Positions 1 to 10,982 are shown, counted from the first letter of the stretch. The stretch: 64,000 bases of DNA from Rhynchosporium graminicola (GCA_900074885.1 FJUW01000051.1:541499-605498); one strand, 5' to 3'. Notes: generated by a model not told the origin, from the sequence alone. Program-made: numbers and translations.

Positions 1-405
1 ATAGTACTCCTACTGAATTATACTTATTAAGCAGTATAATATCGTTATTACTAAGTCCTTCGATTATAATATCTAGGGCCTTCGAGTCGTCGGATACCTA
101 TTTCTCGGCTTTCTCTAGATTCTATATTCCGCTGAGCCTCTCGAAATCGCTCGTAAGGTCGTCTATAGTTAATACTAATAGTATGCTTTCGGAGGTAGTC
201 TCTAGTATACTTTTGCCTTTTATTCCGTCTCGAGTAATCTAAGTAAAGTTAACCTTACTAGTATCTATTATATAGAATATACTCTTTCCTTTAATCTTAA
301 CTTTAGCTTATAGAAACTATTCGTTATAGTTCTTATAGCTTAAGATTAGTAGCTTATTATCTTTCCTTATTTTATCCTATAGCTATCGCGCGGTACTCGA
401 TACAT
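1..405 (-). pseudogene. Copia gag remnant, N-terminal part
   Basis: The minus-strand frame reads as a Copia-type gag: a region with YKNYNEWF followed by a stretch like AKVKIKGKSIFYIID, then a helical part ending near LEKAEKWV, with W restored where the sequence has TAG. This matches the layout of the DUF4219/UBN2 gag families (a Trp-containing N-terminal motif followed by a helical capsid domain). Several TAG/TAA codons interrupt it, all explainable as Gln or Trp codons hit by C-to-T or G-to-A change. No start ATG survives; the first plausible codon is near 405. Family assignment is by pattern only. Confidence 0.5.
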
Positions 406-713
406 TCGACTAGATGTTCTATAAGTTAACTTATAGTTAACTTAGTATATATATATAGTCAGTAGATATTTATCTTTTGCTAACTATTAGTTTATATAGA
501 GGCTATACTCGGTTTAAGAGTTACGAGTAGCTTACTTACTTACTACTCGACTTTATAGTTATAAAGTTTCCTCTAAAGTCTACGAGTCGTATAGTTATTT
601 TTACAAGAAATAATTTTTCTTATTATCCTCGGATTATTATTACAGATCTCCCTCTAAAGTCTATAGGTTATATAGTTAGTATTAAAAGCCTTCTTACTTA
701 TAGCTCTCCGGTT

Positions 714-910
714 ATTATTAGTACTCTTATATAGCCCTTTAGTCTTCTTACTTTAACTAGAATACCTCTATCTTACGTATCAGGGATTTTAATCGATCGC
801 CTTACTTTCGTTAATTATTAGTACTCTTACTTAGCCCTTTAGTCTTCTTACGTTAACTAGAATACTCCTATCTTACTTATTAGGGCTTAAATCGATCGCC
901 TTACTTTCGT
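714..910. repeat. Two tandem copies of a 100-bp unit in the Copia leader/LTR
   Basis: The unit starting attattagtactctta at 714 recurs at 814 with an exact 100-bp period and ends at tttcg both times. The copies differ at only a few positions, mainly C/T or G/A changes plus a one-base length difference. It lies in the non-coding 5' part of the left Copia element. Confidence 0.85.
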
Positions 911-1089
911 CGATTCGAAGTTACGTCCTACTAGGGCTTATAACCTATTAAAAGGAATATCCCTATTCTCATATACCTATAGGGATAAGAGTAATATTCA
1001 TAGAGGAATTAGACGCTAGTAAGTTAGACTATTATCTTTATTAAGTGACTTTTTCTTCTTAAGTTAACTACTCTCTATCTATAATATAT

Positions 1090-1113
1090 CCCGGATATTC
1101 TTTAATATCCGGG
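1090..1113. other. Perfect 10-bp stem hairpin (cccggatatt / aatatccggg)
   Basis: Arms 1090-1099 and 1104-1113 are exactly complementary with a 4-nt loop (cttt). It sits about 55 bp inside the terminus of the left Copia element, so it is probably part of its LTR. It could fold in the RNA. No function is shown. Confidence 0.75.
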
Positions 1114-1199
1114 CCTATGCACTAGCTCTAGTCCCGATTAGGTTGCCACGTGATACTGCGCTGAACACTAACTATTCTAATACTATTACTTAATCCGGA

Positions 1200-2412
1200 A
1201 AGAATCCTTATTAAAAAGGATCCGGAAGTAGTTATCTACGAGCCTAAGAGCTATAAAGAAGCTATAAATAGTCCTTATAAGGATTATTAGCTAAAAGCTA
1301 TAAATAAAGAAATTACCTCTCTTGAAAATCATAATACGTAGAAAGTATTCGATAGTAATACTAAGACTATAAAACTACTAAGAACTCGCTGGGTCTATAA
1401 GATCAAAGAACTAGAGAGCGAGTACTACGAATTCAAAGCTAGATTCGTAGCTAAGGGGTTTGAGTAATTATACGGTATAACCTATATAGATATATACGCC
1501 AGTGTAGTTAAGCAAATAGCTTAGCGTCTTATATTTGCCTTAGTAGTACTCTATAAGTAGTATATATATAAGATCGATACGATCTCCGCTTTTATACAGA
1601 GTGATATAGACGTTATACCTTATATATTTGCCCCCCGGAAGGCGTCGATTATTACGCTAATAAACTCATCCTACTCTAGAAAGCGATATATAGTCTTAAG
1701 TAATCAGCTAGACTATTACGCTAAAGGAGGTATTAGTTAATAAATTCGGATTTAAGTTAATATTATCCGAAAATTGCATATTAGTTAATAAAGAGCTTAA
1801 GATTATAATCTGTATATACGTAGATAATCTAGCTCTAATTAGCCCTGATATAAGTACTATTAAGTCCTTGATTAAAGAATTAAAACACTTCTTTAAACTC
1901 AAGGACTTAGGGCTGATAAAAGACTATTTAAGTATTGAAATTAACTATAATAGAGATCAGGGCTATATGAAGCTCTATTAAGCTATCTATATAGAGAAAG
2001 TACTAGCGCGGTTTGACTTATCAGCTTATAAACCGAAGAATACGCCTATAGATTCAAAGGTTAAATTAGAACCTAATCCTAATAAGGCTACTAAGGAAGA
2101 TATATTATAGTTTCAGCAAGTAATAGGCTACTTACTATTCCTTACGCTAGCTACTAGACCTGATATAAGCTATGCTATAATTAAACTAGCTAGGTTCTCT
2201 AGTAACAGCTACGCTATGATCAAATTAGCTAGGTTCTCTAGTAACCCCAGCGATACGCATATCTTAGCTGCAAAGAACGTACTTAGATACCTTAAAGGTT
2301 CTATCAAACTAGGCTTAGTTTATATTAATAGCTCTAGTAAATACGTTAGCGGATATTACGATTCTGATTATGCCGGAGATATTAGTACAGCTAAGTCTAC
2401 TAGCGGCTATTC
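1200..2412 (+). pseudogene. Copia reverse transcriptase / RNase H, N-terminal part (element H)
   Basis: The frame reads YKEAINSPYKD, then TRWVYKIKELES and FKARFVAKGFEQ, the hallmark start of the Copia reverse transcriptase (RVT_2). The polymerase box is at about 1817-1828 as YVDN, so the second catalytic Asp has become Asn (GAT to AAT), which would abolish activity. It continues through LKDLG, an ATRPDI-type motif and IKLARFSSN, then ILAAKNVLRYLKG and the start of RNase H (SDYAGD). There are TAA/TAG codons and at least one frame change near 1640. A 39-bp in-frame duplication lies at 2168-2245. The open frame from 2216 runs out of RNase H into the inserted LTR and is chimeric. Confidence 0.85.
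2168..2245 (+). repeat. 39-bp tandem duplication inside Copia pol
   Basis: Units 2168-2206 and 2207-2245 are each 39 bp and nearly identical, encoding 13 codons twice (SYAIIKLARFSSN, then SYAMIKLARFSSN). The reading frame is kept. It falls between the reverse transcriptase and RNase H. Confidence 0.9.
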
Positions 2413-2630
2413 TGTGACGGTATATACATATGACAGTTGGACTACGTGGCAGTTACGAGCTAGTATCAGTGCCTCAGGTATACCTATCGTATATATATAT
2501 AGAGGTCTCGGGTTCCTTTAGAGCTCAGTATCTTTGAGTTTCTTTCGTAGTAGACTATATAAGATCGCTCTTAGTCTCCTTACTTATTTTATCTTTACTC
2601 GTATATCGCCTTAAGTCTTATATTATTATA
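2413..2630 (+). repeat. 5' LTR, Gypsy family A (218 bp)
   Basis: It starts tgtgacggta directly after the tattc duplication and ends attattata, matching the gtcgttaca end of the other family A LTRs after C-to-T and G-to-A change. It shares the block tatataagatcgctctta with the LTRs at 17884, 19305 and 39207. The open frame crossing it is not a gene. Confidence 0.85.
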
Positions 2631-2879
2631 TTAAACTTAAAGATTACGTCTACCGGGGATAGCCTTAAATAATATCTCACTTAGAAAGCTCGATTCGGAC
2701 GTATAACTTAAGACCTTTTCACTAAGTTATCTCTATCTTAGATTTGCACTTCGGAATATAATAAATAGTTAGTACTTACCTTTTCAACTCCTGATTCGAT
2801 AGTTAGGCTTTCGAAATAGCTAAGATTCCAGAGATCTCTCAGACAGCTAGGAATTTAGATATAATTTAGCTCAGAAGTA
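2631..2879 (+). mobile_element. Leader of Gypsy family A after the 5' LTR
   Basis: Non-coding sequence related to the start of the small element at 18086 (shared ccgggga, ttaaataatatct and gagatctctc blocks). It stops at 2879 where the inverted family C LTR begins (tataacgttcctgg). No primer binding site can be named with confidence. Confidence 0.65.
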
Positions 2880-3271
2880 TATAACGTTCCTGGTTCTGAC
2901 TAGTACGCGGTATACAGGCTCGTCGGTTAGTATTAGCTATAAAGTAAAGTAAATAAGAAGTTCAGTTCTCAATTAGAATTAAGATATTATAAGCAGGTAT
3001 TAATTACTATATGAATTTGAGCACGGAGCTCCTATATGAAGGCAGAAGTACTAGTCTTATATAGAACCTTAGTTCCCCTATGCTAGCTATATAAGACATC
3101 TTGCAGAGCGTGCAAGCCCGTAAGACCGTCTAGCAGTCTAGTATATCACGTGATACTAGATAACCTACAGCTATAATATTATTATTACTATAATATAAGT
3201 AGGCGTATAGTACTATCAGTATTCTAGTACCAGGACGGTTTTAGTACCAAGAACTATACTAGTTCGTAATA
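2880..3271 (-). repeat. LTR of family C (C0 copy, 392 bp)
   Basis: Read on the minus strand it runs from tattacga (originally TGTCACGA) to ggaacgttata (originally ending TTACA). Compared with the 479-bp LTR at 35513 it lacks about 87 bp near its 5' side. It contains tatcacgtgata, a short palindrome shared by the other copies. Confidence 0.85.
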
Positions 3272-3360
3272 CTATTCCCCTTCTGTCTTAGCGTGTCCCT
3301 ACGCTTAAGTACGTCTAAGGAAATATCGACGACTACTTACAGCTATCTCCTTCTTTTATT

Positions 3361-3842
3361 ATACCCCCTGAACACTTAACGAAATAAGTCGATTATATTA
3401 TACTCAGAAGATAAATAGAACTAAGTAGTAGAATTATAGTACTATATACTAGATATAAGAAAGCGGAATATAAAGAGTATATATCGTCTCGCGACCTTAA
3501 ATTAACCTAATATAATTATTACGCTCGATTAAATAAAATATACGATATTCAAGTTATTAATTATATACTCTTAATACGGGACTAGGAATCCTTAGATTCT
3601 TAGATTAAGAAACTCGATATAGAGAAAGATAAAGCTATAGCTAAGATTCTTTATCTGAAGAAATAGAAACGTTTCTTATATAAAAGGTAGTAAAAGATAA
3701 TTACTACTAGTTTAAATTCAATAGCTAAGCTCGATACTCTTAAAGCTTTAGAGAAAGAAGAAAAAGAGAAATAGGAAAGGGAGAGAGTACCTAAAGATAC
3801 TAAGTTAGCGGGCGCGGAACTCTCTAGTTCCGACGTCCCTAT
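3361..3842 (+). pseudogene. Antisense ORF of Gypsy C (C0 copy), first part
   Basis: On the strand opposite to the C0 pol, a frame begins at 3361 with ATA in the place of a likely ATG (PPEHLTK follows) and stays readable to the B1 insertion, then resumes at 10397-10484, giving 190 codons in total. Residues include LRRQIELS, a basic helical stretch with KKLDIEKDKAIAKI, and a Glu/Lys-rich run (ALEKEEKEK) that suggests a coiled coil. The only stops are TAG/TAA that restore to Gln or Trp. The same frame is kept in the C1 and C2 copies. I do not recognise the product. Confidence 0.6.
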
Positions 3843-4077
3843 TATGACGACTGGTCAGGTTTGGAGGTCTCTCCCTATTGGTGGAAACACTTACTGCTAA
3901 GCGAGATTACACGAGTAGAGTTTAGGGGCCCCTTTTCATATATATACTTCTATTCTCTCTCTACTTCTTCACTCCTTAGTTATAGATTCTCAAGTGATTC
4001 TTACTACTTCATATTCATAGCAATATAAGGTCTTATTACTCAGGTAGTTTTAAGACCTTTCTAGAGTAAGCGTCACA
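3843..4077 (+). repeat. 5' LTR of Gypsy B1 (235 bp)
   Basis: Starts tatgacgactgg (originally TGTGACGACTGG) and ends agcgtcaca. It is the same length as the 3' LTR at 10157-10391 and differs from it mainly by C/T and G/A changes. It contains a CT-rich stretch (ctattctctctctacttc) typical of fungal promoters. Confidence 0.93.
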
Positions 4078-4140
4078 TTATCTATAACTCTTTTACCTAC
4101 GTCTAGGAAGATAGTAAATATCTACTTATATTATACCTCT

Positions 4141-5700
4141 ATACCTAGAGCTACTAAACGCAAGAGACTACGCTATATAGAGAAGGCCTATACCAAGTAT
4201 AAACTTAAAGAATAATACCTAAACCGAAGTAACCTAAGTCCGATAAATCGATTACTAGTTCTCCGACTCCCTCTACCTCCTATTCTTCGGCGACTCGTAA
4301 TACTCGCTATAACCTACCTCTCTCTATAGTAGAGAGTACTTACGACGACGCCTCGTCCGAGTTAAGCTCCCTAACTCCTACTATAATCAACGAACTCACT
4401 AAGTCGCTAAACCTCCCCGATAATACCCCTATACTAATAGTAACTATAAGTAACTTATAGGAAGACCGCGCTCACTAGCTATAAGAAGCAGAAAGGAAGC
4501 TCGCGGAGAAGAGATAATTAAACGCCGACCTATCTATAGAACTACGCTAGTTACGGGACGAGTTCCTAGAACTACGCTAGTTAACTACCTAGCGCTCTAC
4601 TAAGTCTATATCGTTTAATAACGTTTAATCGCGTATAATACTACTACTATTAATTAAAGAAGATAACGCTACTCCTACGCCTAATAATCGTCGTCGAGAA
4701 CAATCTACCGGAGGAATATTATCAATATTATACGCTACGCGTATAGAGAAGATACCGAACCTTCTAAATAAGCTCTCTAATAGAATTAACTACTCTCTAA
4801 AACTCTAGGAAATATAGATACGTAACGCCCTCTAGCGCTACTCTAGCTACTTTATTAACGAAGATCACCGTAAAGATTAGTTACTTAACTGAATAGAAGG
4901 AATAGCTAGAACTTACCTAGAACTCTCGTTCTTAGAACTAGAATACAACAAAGAAAGTAGTATAATCGATTCACTTAATATAATTACTTAACTTATCTTC
5001 TTCTTATCTAATCTATATAACTAATAAACTATAAGAGCTAGCTACTCCGCGCTAAAGATAGATTATAAGCAGACCTTCTGGATATTCTACTACGAGTTTC
5101 GCACGCTAGCTCGTAAAGCTAGAGTAAATAATTAATTAACTCTGAAAATAGACTTATAGGAGAAGCTACCTATATAGCTACGGAAACAGCTCTTCTAATA
5201 GTACCGAACGTTAAGGATACTAAAAGAATACGTTAAGGCTATATAAGCTGAAGACTAAGGTCAATTTATTAAAAAGACCTACTATTCCGAATCTTCGGCT
5301 AAGGCTAGCGCGACTCGGGAACGCCCTATAAATACCTCCTCCTAGCGCCGTAGTACTAACTCCTCTTCTTATCCGCAAATTAGTCTTCTTACGCCCGAGA
5401 ATACTAGTACAACTAGTAAATAAGTACTATACTCTGCACGAAACGATACGCCTCGTATATAATCGCTAGCGAATACTCCTTATCACTTTACGCTTACCTT
5501 ATACCTATACTTATTATCAGCTCGACCTAACACTCCGTATCGAATTAACGTAATTAACGCTAATAATAACGTTAACAGTAAGCTAGAAGAAACGTACGAC
5601 GACGCCTAAGAGTATATTAAACTACTAGTAAAAGACTACGCTTAAGGAAAGACTCCTTCCTAAGTAGTATATAAGATATATAATATCTTAACCTTACGAA
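4141..5700 (+). pseudogene. Gypsy B1 gag
   Basis: It begins ATA CCT AGA GCT at 4141 where the B2 copy still has ATG CCT AGA GCT (25221), which fixes the start. The N-terminus is basic (PRATKRKRLRYIEKAY). A Ser/Thr-rich linker, a coiled-coil stretch with the repeated motif ELRQL and a gag-like helical domain follow (NRINYSLKLQEIQ, then QIEGIARTYLEL). Stops are numerous and at least one frame change is needed. The end is approximate. Confidence 0.7.
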
Positions 5701-5739
5701 GCTTCTTAGTAGTTAATCGTTTACTACACGTGCTACTCT

Positions 5740-6060
5740 TACTAAGAATAAACTCTCGTATAAGCTACCCGCACTTCTCGATTCTAGAGCTAATAAATAT
5801 TATTTTATTAATCGTTCTTTTCTTAAATCCATTTCCTCCTTCTTAAAACCTTTAATTCACCCTCTACTAAACGTAATTCCTATTAAAAGCTTTAATAGCG
5901 TTAATAGTAGTACTATCAGTTACTATACGACGCTTAATTTAATAATAGATTATCGCGTTCAGGTATTTACCCCCTTTCTTATTACTACTCTCGGAAACTA
6001 TAATATTATACTCGGAAGAACCTGGCTTTCGGAATATTAAGTACTCCTAGATGCCTCTAA
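5740..6060 (+). pseudogene. Gypsy B1 aspartic protease
   Basis: The retropepsin active-site region reads LLDSRANKYYFINRSF near 5774-5820: the expected D-S/T-G has become Asp-Ser-Arg (GGA to AGA). The second motif is NIILGRTWL near 6000-6026 (expected hydrophobic-hydrophobic-G). The 60-codon ATG frame starting at 6051 is a shadow of the pol frame that continues here. Confidence 0.75.
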
Positions 6061-7129
6061 ACGATAGATCATTTAGCTACTATATACTCCTCCTAGTAAC
6101 ATTTATAGCTCTCCGATCGAGATCAAGGACTTACGTAAACACTATACCTACTAGCGCTACTAACACGATGCTAACGAACGAAACGAACGCCTTGATTAGT
6201 TCTAGGAAGCGTACGAGGAATAGCGAAGTATAGCTAACTTTCCTATTAATATTCGAGCTATTATTAACTCTATCTCTATTATTAAACGACTATTACTAGC
6301 TCGGAAGCGTATTTCTAGGGAGACTTATAGCTATAAAAACATCTAAAACTCTCCTCTAGAGAGTATTCCATAAGTAACTAACTCTCTATTACTACCGCCG
6401 ATCAGTTAGGACTATTTCTCCAGCGTTTATACTACTTATTATAGAAACGACGAGCCTAAGTACTTATTACCTGAAGAATAAGAACAAAGTAGTAAAGAGA
6501 AGTCTTTATACTCTAGAGAAGCTACTAATATACAGCCGAAGTATATACGATTCAGCGACGTTATTACCTATATCCCGCGTGAATCTCTACTTTAACTTAA
6601 ATTAGAAGTCTCTACGTTAAAGACCTACGTATAAGACTACGCCCGTGTAATTCATATTATAGACTAATAGTTACTCGGAATACCGTCTCGCGACTTAATA
6701 GAAGCTACTTAAAGTATAAAAATAGCTACTACGACATTTCGGAAGCGATAAAGATCACCTCGTATACTCAGACCTCTTCTAGAGCCTCTTACGCTAGAGA
6801 TTTACACGATTAGCGGCCTAGCCTTCTATCTCTTATATAAACGCTAGAAGTCTTCTAACGATAAGATCTTCTCTACTACCTTTCACGAGATAGATAAGCT
6901 TCTTAATAACCGAATAACAGTTTAGTAACGTAATACTACTATCGTATCTTTAACTATCGACCTTACGGAACGTCGCAAAACCGCTTAGCAATTTACTATT
7001 AGCTTAAGCGAATTAGATTCAGAACTACAGATCCCTCACGAGTATAGCTAGTAGGTATACGTCTTTTCTAAGGAAGCTAGCGATATTCTCCCTCCTTATC
7101 GCTCATACGATTACCGAATTAAGCTTAAG

Positions 7130-8460
7130 GAAGGGGCCGAGAAGAACCTTAAATACTCCCCCTTATATAAGATATTAGCTAAAGAACTTAAAGTCGTTAA
7201 GGCGTATATTACTAATAACTTAGCTAAAGGTTTTATCGAACCTTCTCAAGTACTATACGCTATACTTATTCTTTTCGTTAAGAAAGCTAATAGAAGTCTA
7301 AGATTCTATATCGACTTTCGCGCACTTAATAACCTCACGAGGAAGGATTAATATCTACTGCTATTAATCGATAAAACGCTAGCTAGAATCTCTACTACTA
7401 AGATATTCACTAAACTAGATATTCGCTAGGCGTTCTACCGAATTCGAATAGACCTAGTCTCTAAAGAGTATACGACCTTCCGGACCTGTTATAGTATATA
7501 TAAGTGCAAGGTACTCCCTTTCGGTCTGACTAACGGCCCTGCGACGTACTAGCGATATATGAATAATATCTTATTCGACTACTTAGACGACTTCTATATA
7601 GTATACCTAGACGATATTCTGATCTACTCTAACGACCTACTATAGTATCAATTACACATATATAAGGTACTACAACGATTACAAGACGCTAGATTATAAG
7701 CTGACCTTAAGAAGTATGAATTTAACGTTACTCGCACTAAATACCTTAGATTTATTATCTCTACTTCTAGGATCGAGGTAGACCCTAAGAAAGTTGATAT
7801 TATATAATCTTAGAATTACCTGACTATAGTTAAGGGCGTATAATTATTCTTAGGCTTTTATAACTTCTACCGACGATTTATTAAGGACTACAGAATTATC
7901 GCAAAACCTCTTATATAACTCACTAAAAACAATATATTATTTCGGTTCGCTAGAGAGTATAAAGATACCTTTAATCACTTAAAGTACGCTCTCACTTCGG
8001 CACTACTCCTCCACTACTATCAGTAATATCTACCTTATATGATCGAAACAGACACTAGTGATAGAGTAATAGCAAGTGTACTATCGCAATAGCACGATAA
8101 AGACTAGTTCCTAGTAGCTTACTTCTCTAAGACTATACTACTTGCCGAGCTTAATTATACTATTTACGATAAGGAAATACTCGTAATTATACGATCTTTT
8201 AGTAACTAGAGATCTGAGCTCGTAGGCGTACTATATTAGATCCGCGTCGTTACTAATCATAAAGCTCTTAAGTACTTTATAACCTCTAAATAGCTAAATA
8301 TACGATAAGCCCGATAAGCTAAGCTACTCGCAGATTATAACTTTATAATTACTTATTAACCTAAGAAGTATAATCTACTTACTAATACTCTCTCTCGCAG
8401 AACAGATAAATTAGATAACTAGAATAACGCTAAAAGAACCTAGCGTTTATAGTAGCTACT
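7130..8460 (+). pseudogene. Gypsy B1 reverse transcriptase and RNase H
   Basis: The frame shows RFYIDFRALNNLT, KLDIR(x)AFYRIRID, LPFGLTNGPATYQRYMN, and the catalytic box YLDDILIYS at about 7603-7629, still with both Asp residues. RNase H follows from about 7960 with FSKTILLAELNYTIYDKE and a DTLSR-like end near 8400 (TNTLSRR). Dozens of TAG/TAA codons replace Gln/Trp. Order and spacing are those of Ty3/Gypsy pol. Confidence 0.9.
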
Positions 8461-8699
8461 ACGCGAAGACTAAATCGATCTAGTACTACTTATAAGTAAC
8501 CTCCGGAATAGCTCCGACTCTATAGATAACTTTAAGCTTATTAACGCCTTAGAAGTCGCCGACCTATCGCTAGTCTTTTCTATAGTATAGTAAGTACTTA
8601 ACGCTAATCGCACTACGCTATTACTCTAAGCTTTACAGAAATAAGCTCTCTCTACTACTCCTAGAAAACTAACTATAGAAAAAGATCTTCTACTCTATA

Positions 8700-10060
8700 A
8701 AGGAAGACTAATCGTACCTAACGTCTCATACTTTCGCACGCTACTTATACGCGAAGTACACGACCGATTAGAGACTACCTATCTAAGTGCAAAGAAGACC
8801 TTATAACTACTAGTATTATAATACTAGTAGTACGGAATCGCTTCAACTATTAACTAGTACTACTATAACTATTATACTTACCGACGAATTCAAGTGCCGC
8901 GTAATAAGAAACCGGGCCTCCTCTAACCTCTGCCCGTACTATTACGTCCATAAGAGCATATTATAATCGACTACTATAGCTTTAACCGCGATAAATATAG
9001 CTACGATAACGTTCTTATATTTATCGACCGTTTTAGCAAACAAGTAATTAGTATTCCATACCGAAAGACCTCCGATACGCGCGACCTTATAAAGCTTTAC
9101 TTATACCACGTATACTACTATTTCGGAGCTCTATTAATAATTACCTCTAATAGAGGACCTTAATTCGTTTCCCGTTTTTAGACTATAGTTATCATAATTC
9201 TCGGCACTAAAAGATAGCTTTCTATAGCAGATTACCTGTAAACAAATAGCTAAATAGAGATCTATAACTAATATCTCTAACGCAGATTACGACCTTTTAT
9301 CTCTTACTATTAAGACGACTAGTCGGAATTCTTACTTATTATAGACTACGCCTAGATAACTCTCCCTTACGAATCCCTTAGAAGTCTCTTACCCTTTAAA
9401 GTTATTCATAGATATATACCCCGCGTTAATTAGAATTAGAAAGACTTACCTAACTCTACTACGCCTACTGATAAGTTAAATACTTAGTAAGCTCTAGATT
9501 ACGCTAATCGCCTACGCGATACCTAGACTACCGCTTAATCTAGCCTCTAACGTGTATAAGCTAAGATATCCTAATCCTATAATCGCTCACGCTATAAAGT
9601 CGACTTTACTACAGACGACCTTATCTAGCTAGATATACGCTACTTTACGAGTACTCGACCTAGCAAAAAACTCGACTTCCCGACTAATAGACCCTTCCGT
9701 ATAATTAAAAAGGTTAGAAGCTCTTATTATCTAGAGCTCCCTACTAGTATAAAAGTACATAACGTATTCCCTGCTACTAAGCTATAGAAGTATCTAAACG
9801 ACCCCTTACTAGGATAAACCTCACCGCTGCTACTACTTATTAATATCACTAGTAACGATAAATAGAAGATCGAAGATATACTTATATGCCGTAAGTAGCG
9901 TAATAGCCTCTTATACTAAGTTTCCTAGTTAAATTAAGACGTTAATCTCATATAGTATAACGCTATAGACGTTAAATACGCTCCCGCTAAGCTATAACAA
10001 TTCCACCTTAATAACCTAACGTAAGCTAGACCTCCTACTAAACTACCTAATTAGCTAAAA
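8700..10060 (+). pseudogene. Gypsy B1 integrase with C-terminal chromodomain
   Basis: Integrase catalytic core: first Asp in IIIDYYSFNRDKYSYDN (near 8960), second motif SNRGPQFVSRF (near 9150-9180; the Asp of SDRGPQF reads Asn, GAC to AAT), and the Glu region NSQIEIYNQYL near 9240-9280. Near 9850-10010 the frame reads WEIEDILTCRKWRN, LYRVSWLNWD and IWYNA, the pattern of a chromodomain (W/Y-E-V-E-x-I-L ... Y-x-V-x-W ... W). In chromoviruses this domain guides integration to heterochromatin. The polypurine tract follows after about 140 bp. Confidence 0.85.
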
Positions 10061-10121
10061 GCTTTCTACGATAGAATTAATAATTACGACTACCTTAATA
10101 GTAATAAGGAGATAGACTAAC

Positions 10122-10156
10122 GCTCGAGGGCGAGCTTTTTTCAGAGGGGGGGGTAG
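10122..10156 (+). promoter_or_regulatory. Hairpin plus polypurine tract before the 3' LTR of B1
   Basis: The inverted repeat gctcg-aggg-cgagc (10122-10135) is followed by a T-run and a G-rich tract (agaggggggggtag) that ends at the LTR boundary. The G-tract is the expected primer for plus-strand synthesis. The same hairpin recurs before the polypurine tract in B2 (29768-29781) and in the small A-type element (19270-19283). Confidence 0.75.
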
Positions 10157-10391
10157 TATAACGACTAGTTAGGTTTAGAGGTCTCTCCCTATTAGTGGAA
10201 ATACTTACTGCTAAGCGAGATTACACGAGTAGAGTTTAGGGGCCCCTTTTCATATATATACTTCTATTCTCTCTCTACTTCTTTACTCCTTAGTTGTAGA
10301 TTCTCAAGTGATTCTTACTACTTCATATTCATAGCAATATGAGGTCTTATTACTCAGGTAGTTTTAAGACCTTTCTAGAGCAAGCGTCACA
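10157..10391 (+). repeat. 3' LTR of Gypsy B1 (235 bp)
   Basis: Starts tataacgactagttagg and ends gcgtcaca, followed by the duplication cctat at 10392-10396. Same length as the 5' LTR. Confidence 0.93.
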
Positions 10392-10798
10392 CCTATCGAC
10401 CCCTCGTTCGATCTAATAGTCGACTTTCCCTTCGACCTTACGGACTTACTTTAAGTAGATCTAGATTTTATTAATAGAAATTAGCTAGTAATACTAAGTA
10501 ATAAAAGCTTAACTTAGGTTCCTATATATTTTCCGAATATAAGTAGTTCTTCTATTTCACTAAGTATCTGATAATATCTTATTTATACTAATAGTCTAGT
10601 AGTTCCTCTATATTATATTCTACGAGTAAGTTAACTAGTTTAGCGTATATCTTCAGGGCTAGTAGTACTTCTAGTAATACTTTTTCTAATAAGGATATAT
10701 AGAATATTAGGAATATCTTCTTTATTATAGCTAATAGCTAGAGTTTATACTTAAAAGTCCTTTAATATATTTAATTTTGAAAAGTCTAAGTTTCTTAT
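10392..10798 (-). mobile_element. Gypsy C0, continued: chromodomain end of pol
   Basis: Minus-strand sequence homologous to 23460-23860 in C1. Between about 10518 and 10625 it encodes the decayed chromodomain of family C (in C1: YDIKKLLDYQYKR, then YLVKQKNYLYSEN). On the plus strand, 10397-10484 completes the antisense frame begun at 3361 and ends in TAG. The fragment is cut at 10798 by D1, with cttat as the left copy of D1's target site. Confidence 0.8.
10397..10484 (+). pseudogene. Antisense ORF of Gypsy C (C0 copy), last part
   Basis: Removing B1 and one copy of cctat restores the frame exactly: SSSDVPI joins DPSFDL, then DFPFDLTDLL, and ends at TAG 10482-10484. The Asp/Phe/Leu-rich tail matches those of C1 and C2. 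Confidence 0.55.
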
Positions 10799-10982
10799 TA
10801 TCACAGGTGAATAATATATATACGAGAGTTCATAGTAGTATTTAATAAGTTCGATAAGAAGAGAGTACGAATCTAATCGGAAGCCGCAAGGAAAAGTGCG
10901 CAGTACTAAGGCTTAACCGAGCCTTAGTTAGGGAGTTATACTAGTAATACTAGTACTATAACCTAAGGGCTTAATCCTTATA
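10799..10982 (-). repeat. 3' LTR of Gypsy D1 (184 bp)
   Basis: On the minus strand it runs from tataaggatta (originally TGTAAGG) to acctgtgata (originally CCTGTGACA). It holds an internal palindrome-like block (aaggctcggttaagcctt). Confidence 0.92.

Larger units (their letters stand above)
1..1167 (-). mobile_element. 5' end of a Ty1/Copia retrotransposon, cut by the window edge
   Basis: Read on the minus strand, this segment begins with a TG terminus (tgttcagcgcagtatcacg, from position 1167 leftwards), runs through a leader/LTR with a tandem repeat and a hairpin, and enters a gag-like frame near position 405. The rest of the element lies beyond the left edge. The 3' limit of its 5' LTR could not be placed, so LTR and leader are not separated. 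It abuts the left part of a plus-strand Copia element at about 1173; ctaac (1168-1172) may be its target duplication, but the partner is outside the window. Confidence 0.6.
1173..2412 (+). mobile_element. Copia element H, left part (continues at 39587)
   Basis: Plus-strand Ty1/Copia pol sequence that stops abruptly at 2412 inside the RNase H domain and resumes at 39587. The join is proven by the related copy at the right edge of the window, where the same reading runs uninterrupted through ggctattccttctatatagg. The five bases tattc are present on both sides of the insert (2408-2412 and 39582-39586). The gag and integrase part of H is missing; the element is truncated at the left where the minus-strand Copia begins. 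Confidence 0.85.
2880..3842 (-). mobile_element. Gypsy family C copy C0, 3' end (continues at 10392)
   Basis: Minus-strand copy of the element found twice at 19583-35991. It shows its 3' LTR (2880-3271), the polypurine tract (read on the minus strand as acagaaggggaatag) and the 3' region that carries an opposite-strand frame. It is interrupted at 3842 by Gypsy B1 with duplication cctat and continues at 10392-10798, where D1 cuts it. The remainder is lost. Confidence 0.85.
3843..10391 (+). mobile_element. Gypsy B1, full-length copy, 6549 bp
   Basis: A complete Ty3/Gypsy element: 235-bp LTRs at 3843-4077 and 10157-10391, gag, protease, reverse transcriptase, RNase H, integrase and chromodomain in order, and a G-rich polypurine tract just before the 3' LTR. 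The duplication cctat occurs at 3838-3842 and 10392-10396. It sits in the antisense frame of C0. All coding parts are destroyed by stop codons of RIP type. A deleted copy (B2) lies at 24921-30037. Confidence 0.95.

Noticed and set aside
1708..1902. 64-codon minus-strand open frame
   Set aside because: It is antisense to the Copia H reverse transcriptase, whose sense reading (including the YVDN box) is clear; a shadow frame.
2216..2521. 101-codon open frame as an intact gene
   Set aside because: The first 65 codons are Copia pol; the rest is the inserted family A LTR. It is a by-product of the insertion.
6051..6233. 60-codon plus-strand open frame in Gypsy B1
   Set aside because: It overlaps the true pol frame, which continues from the protease in another phase; not conserved as an ATG frame in B2.
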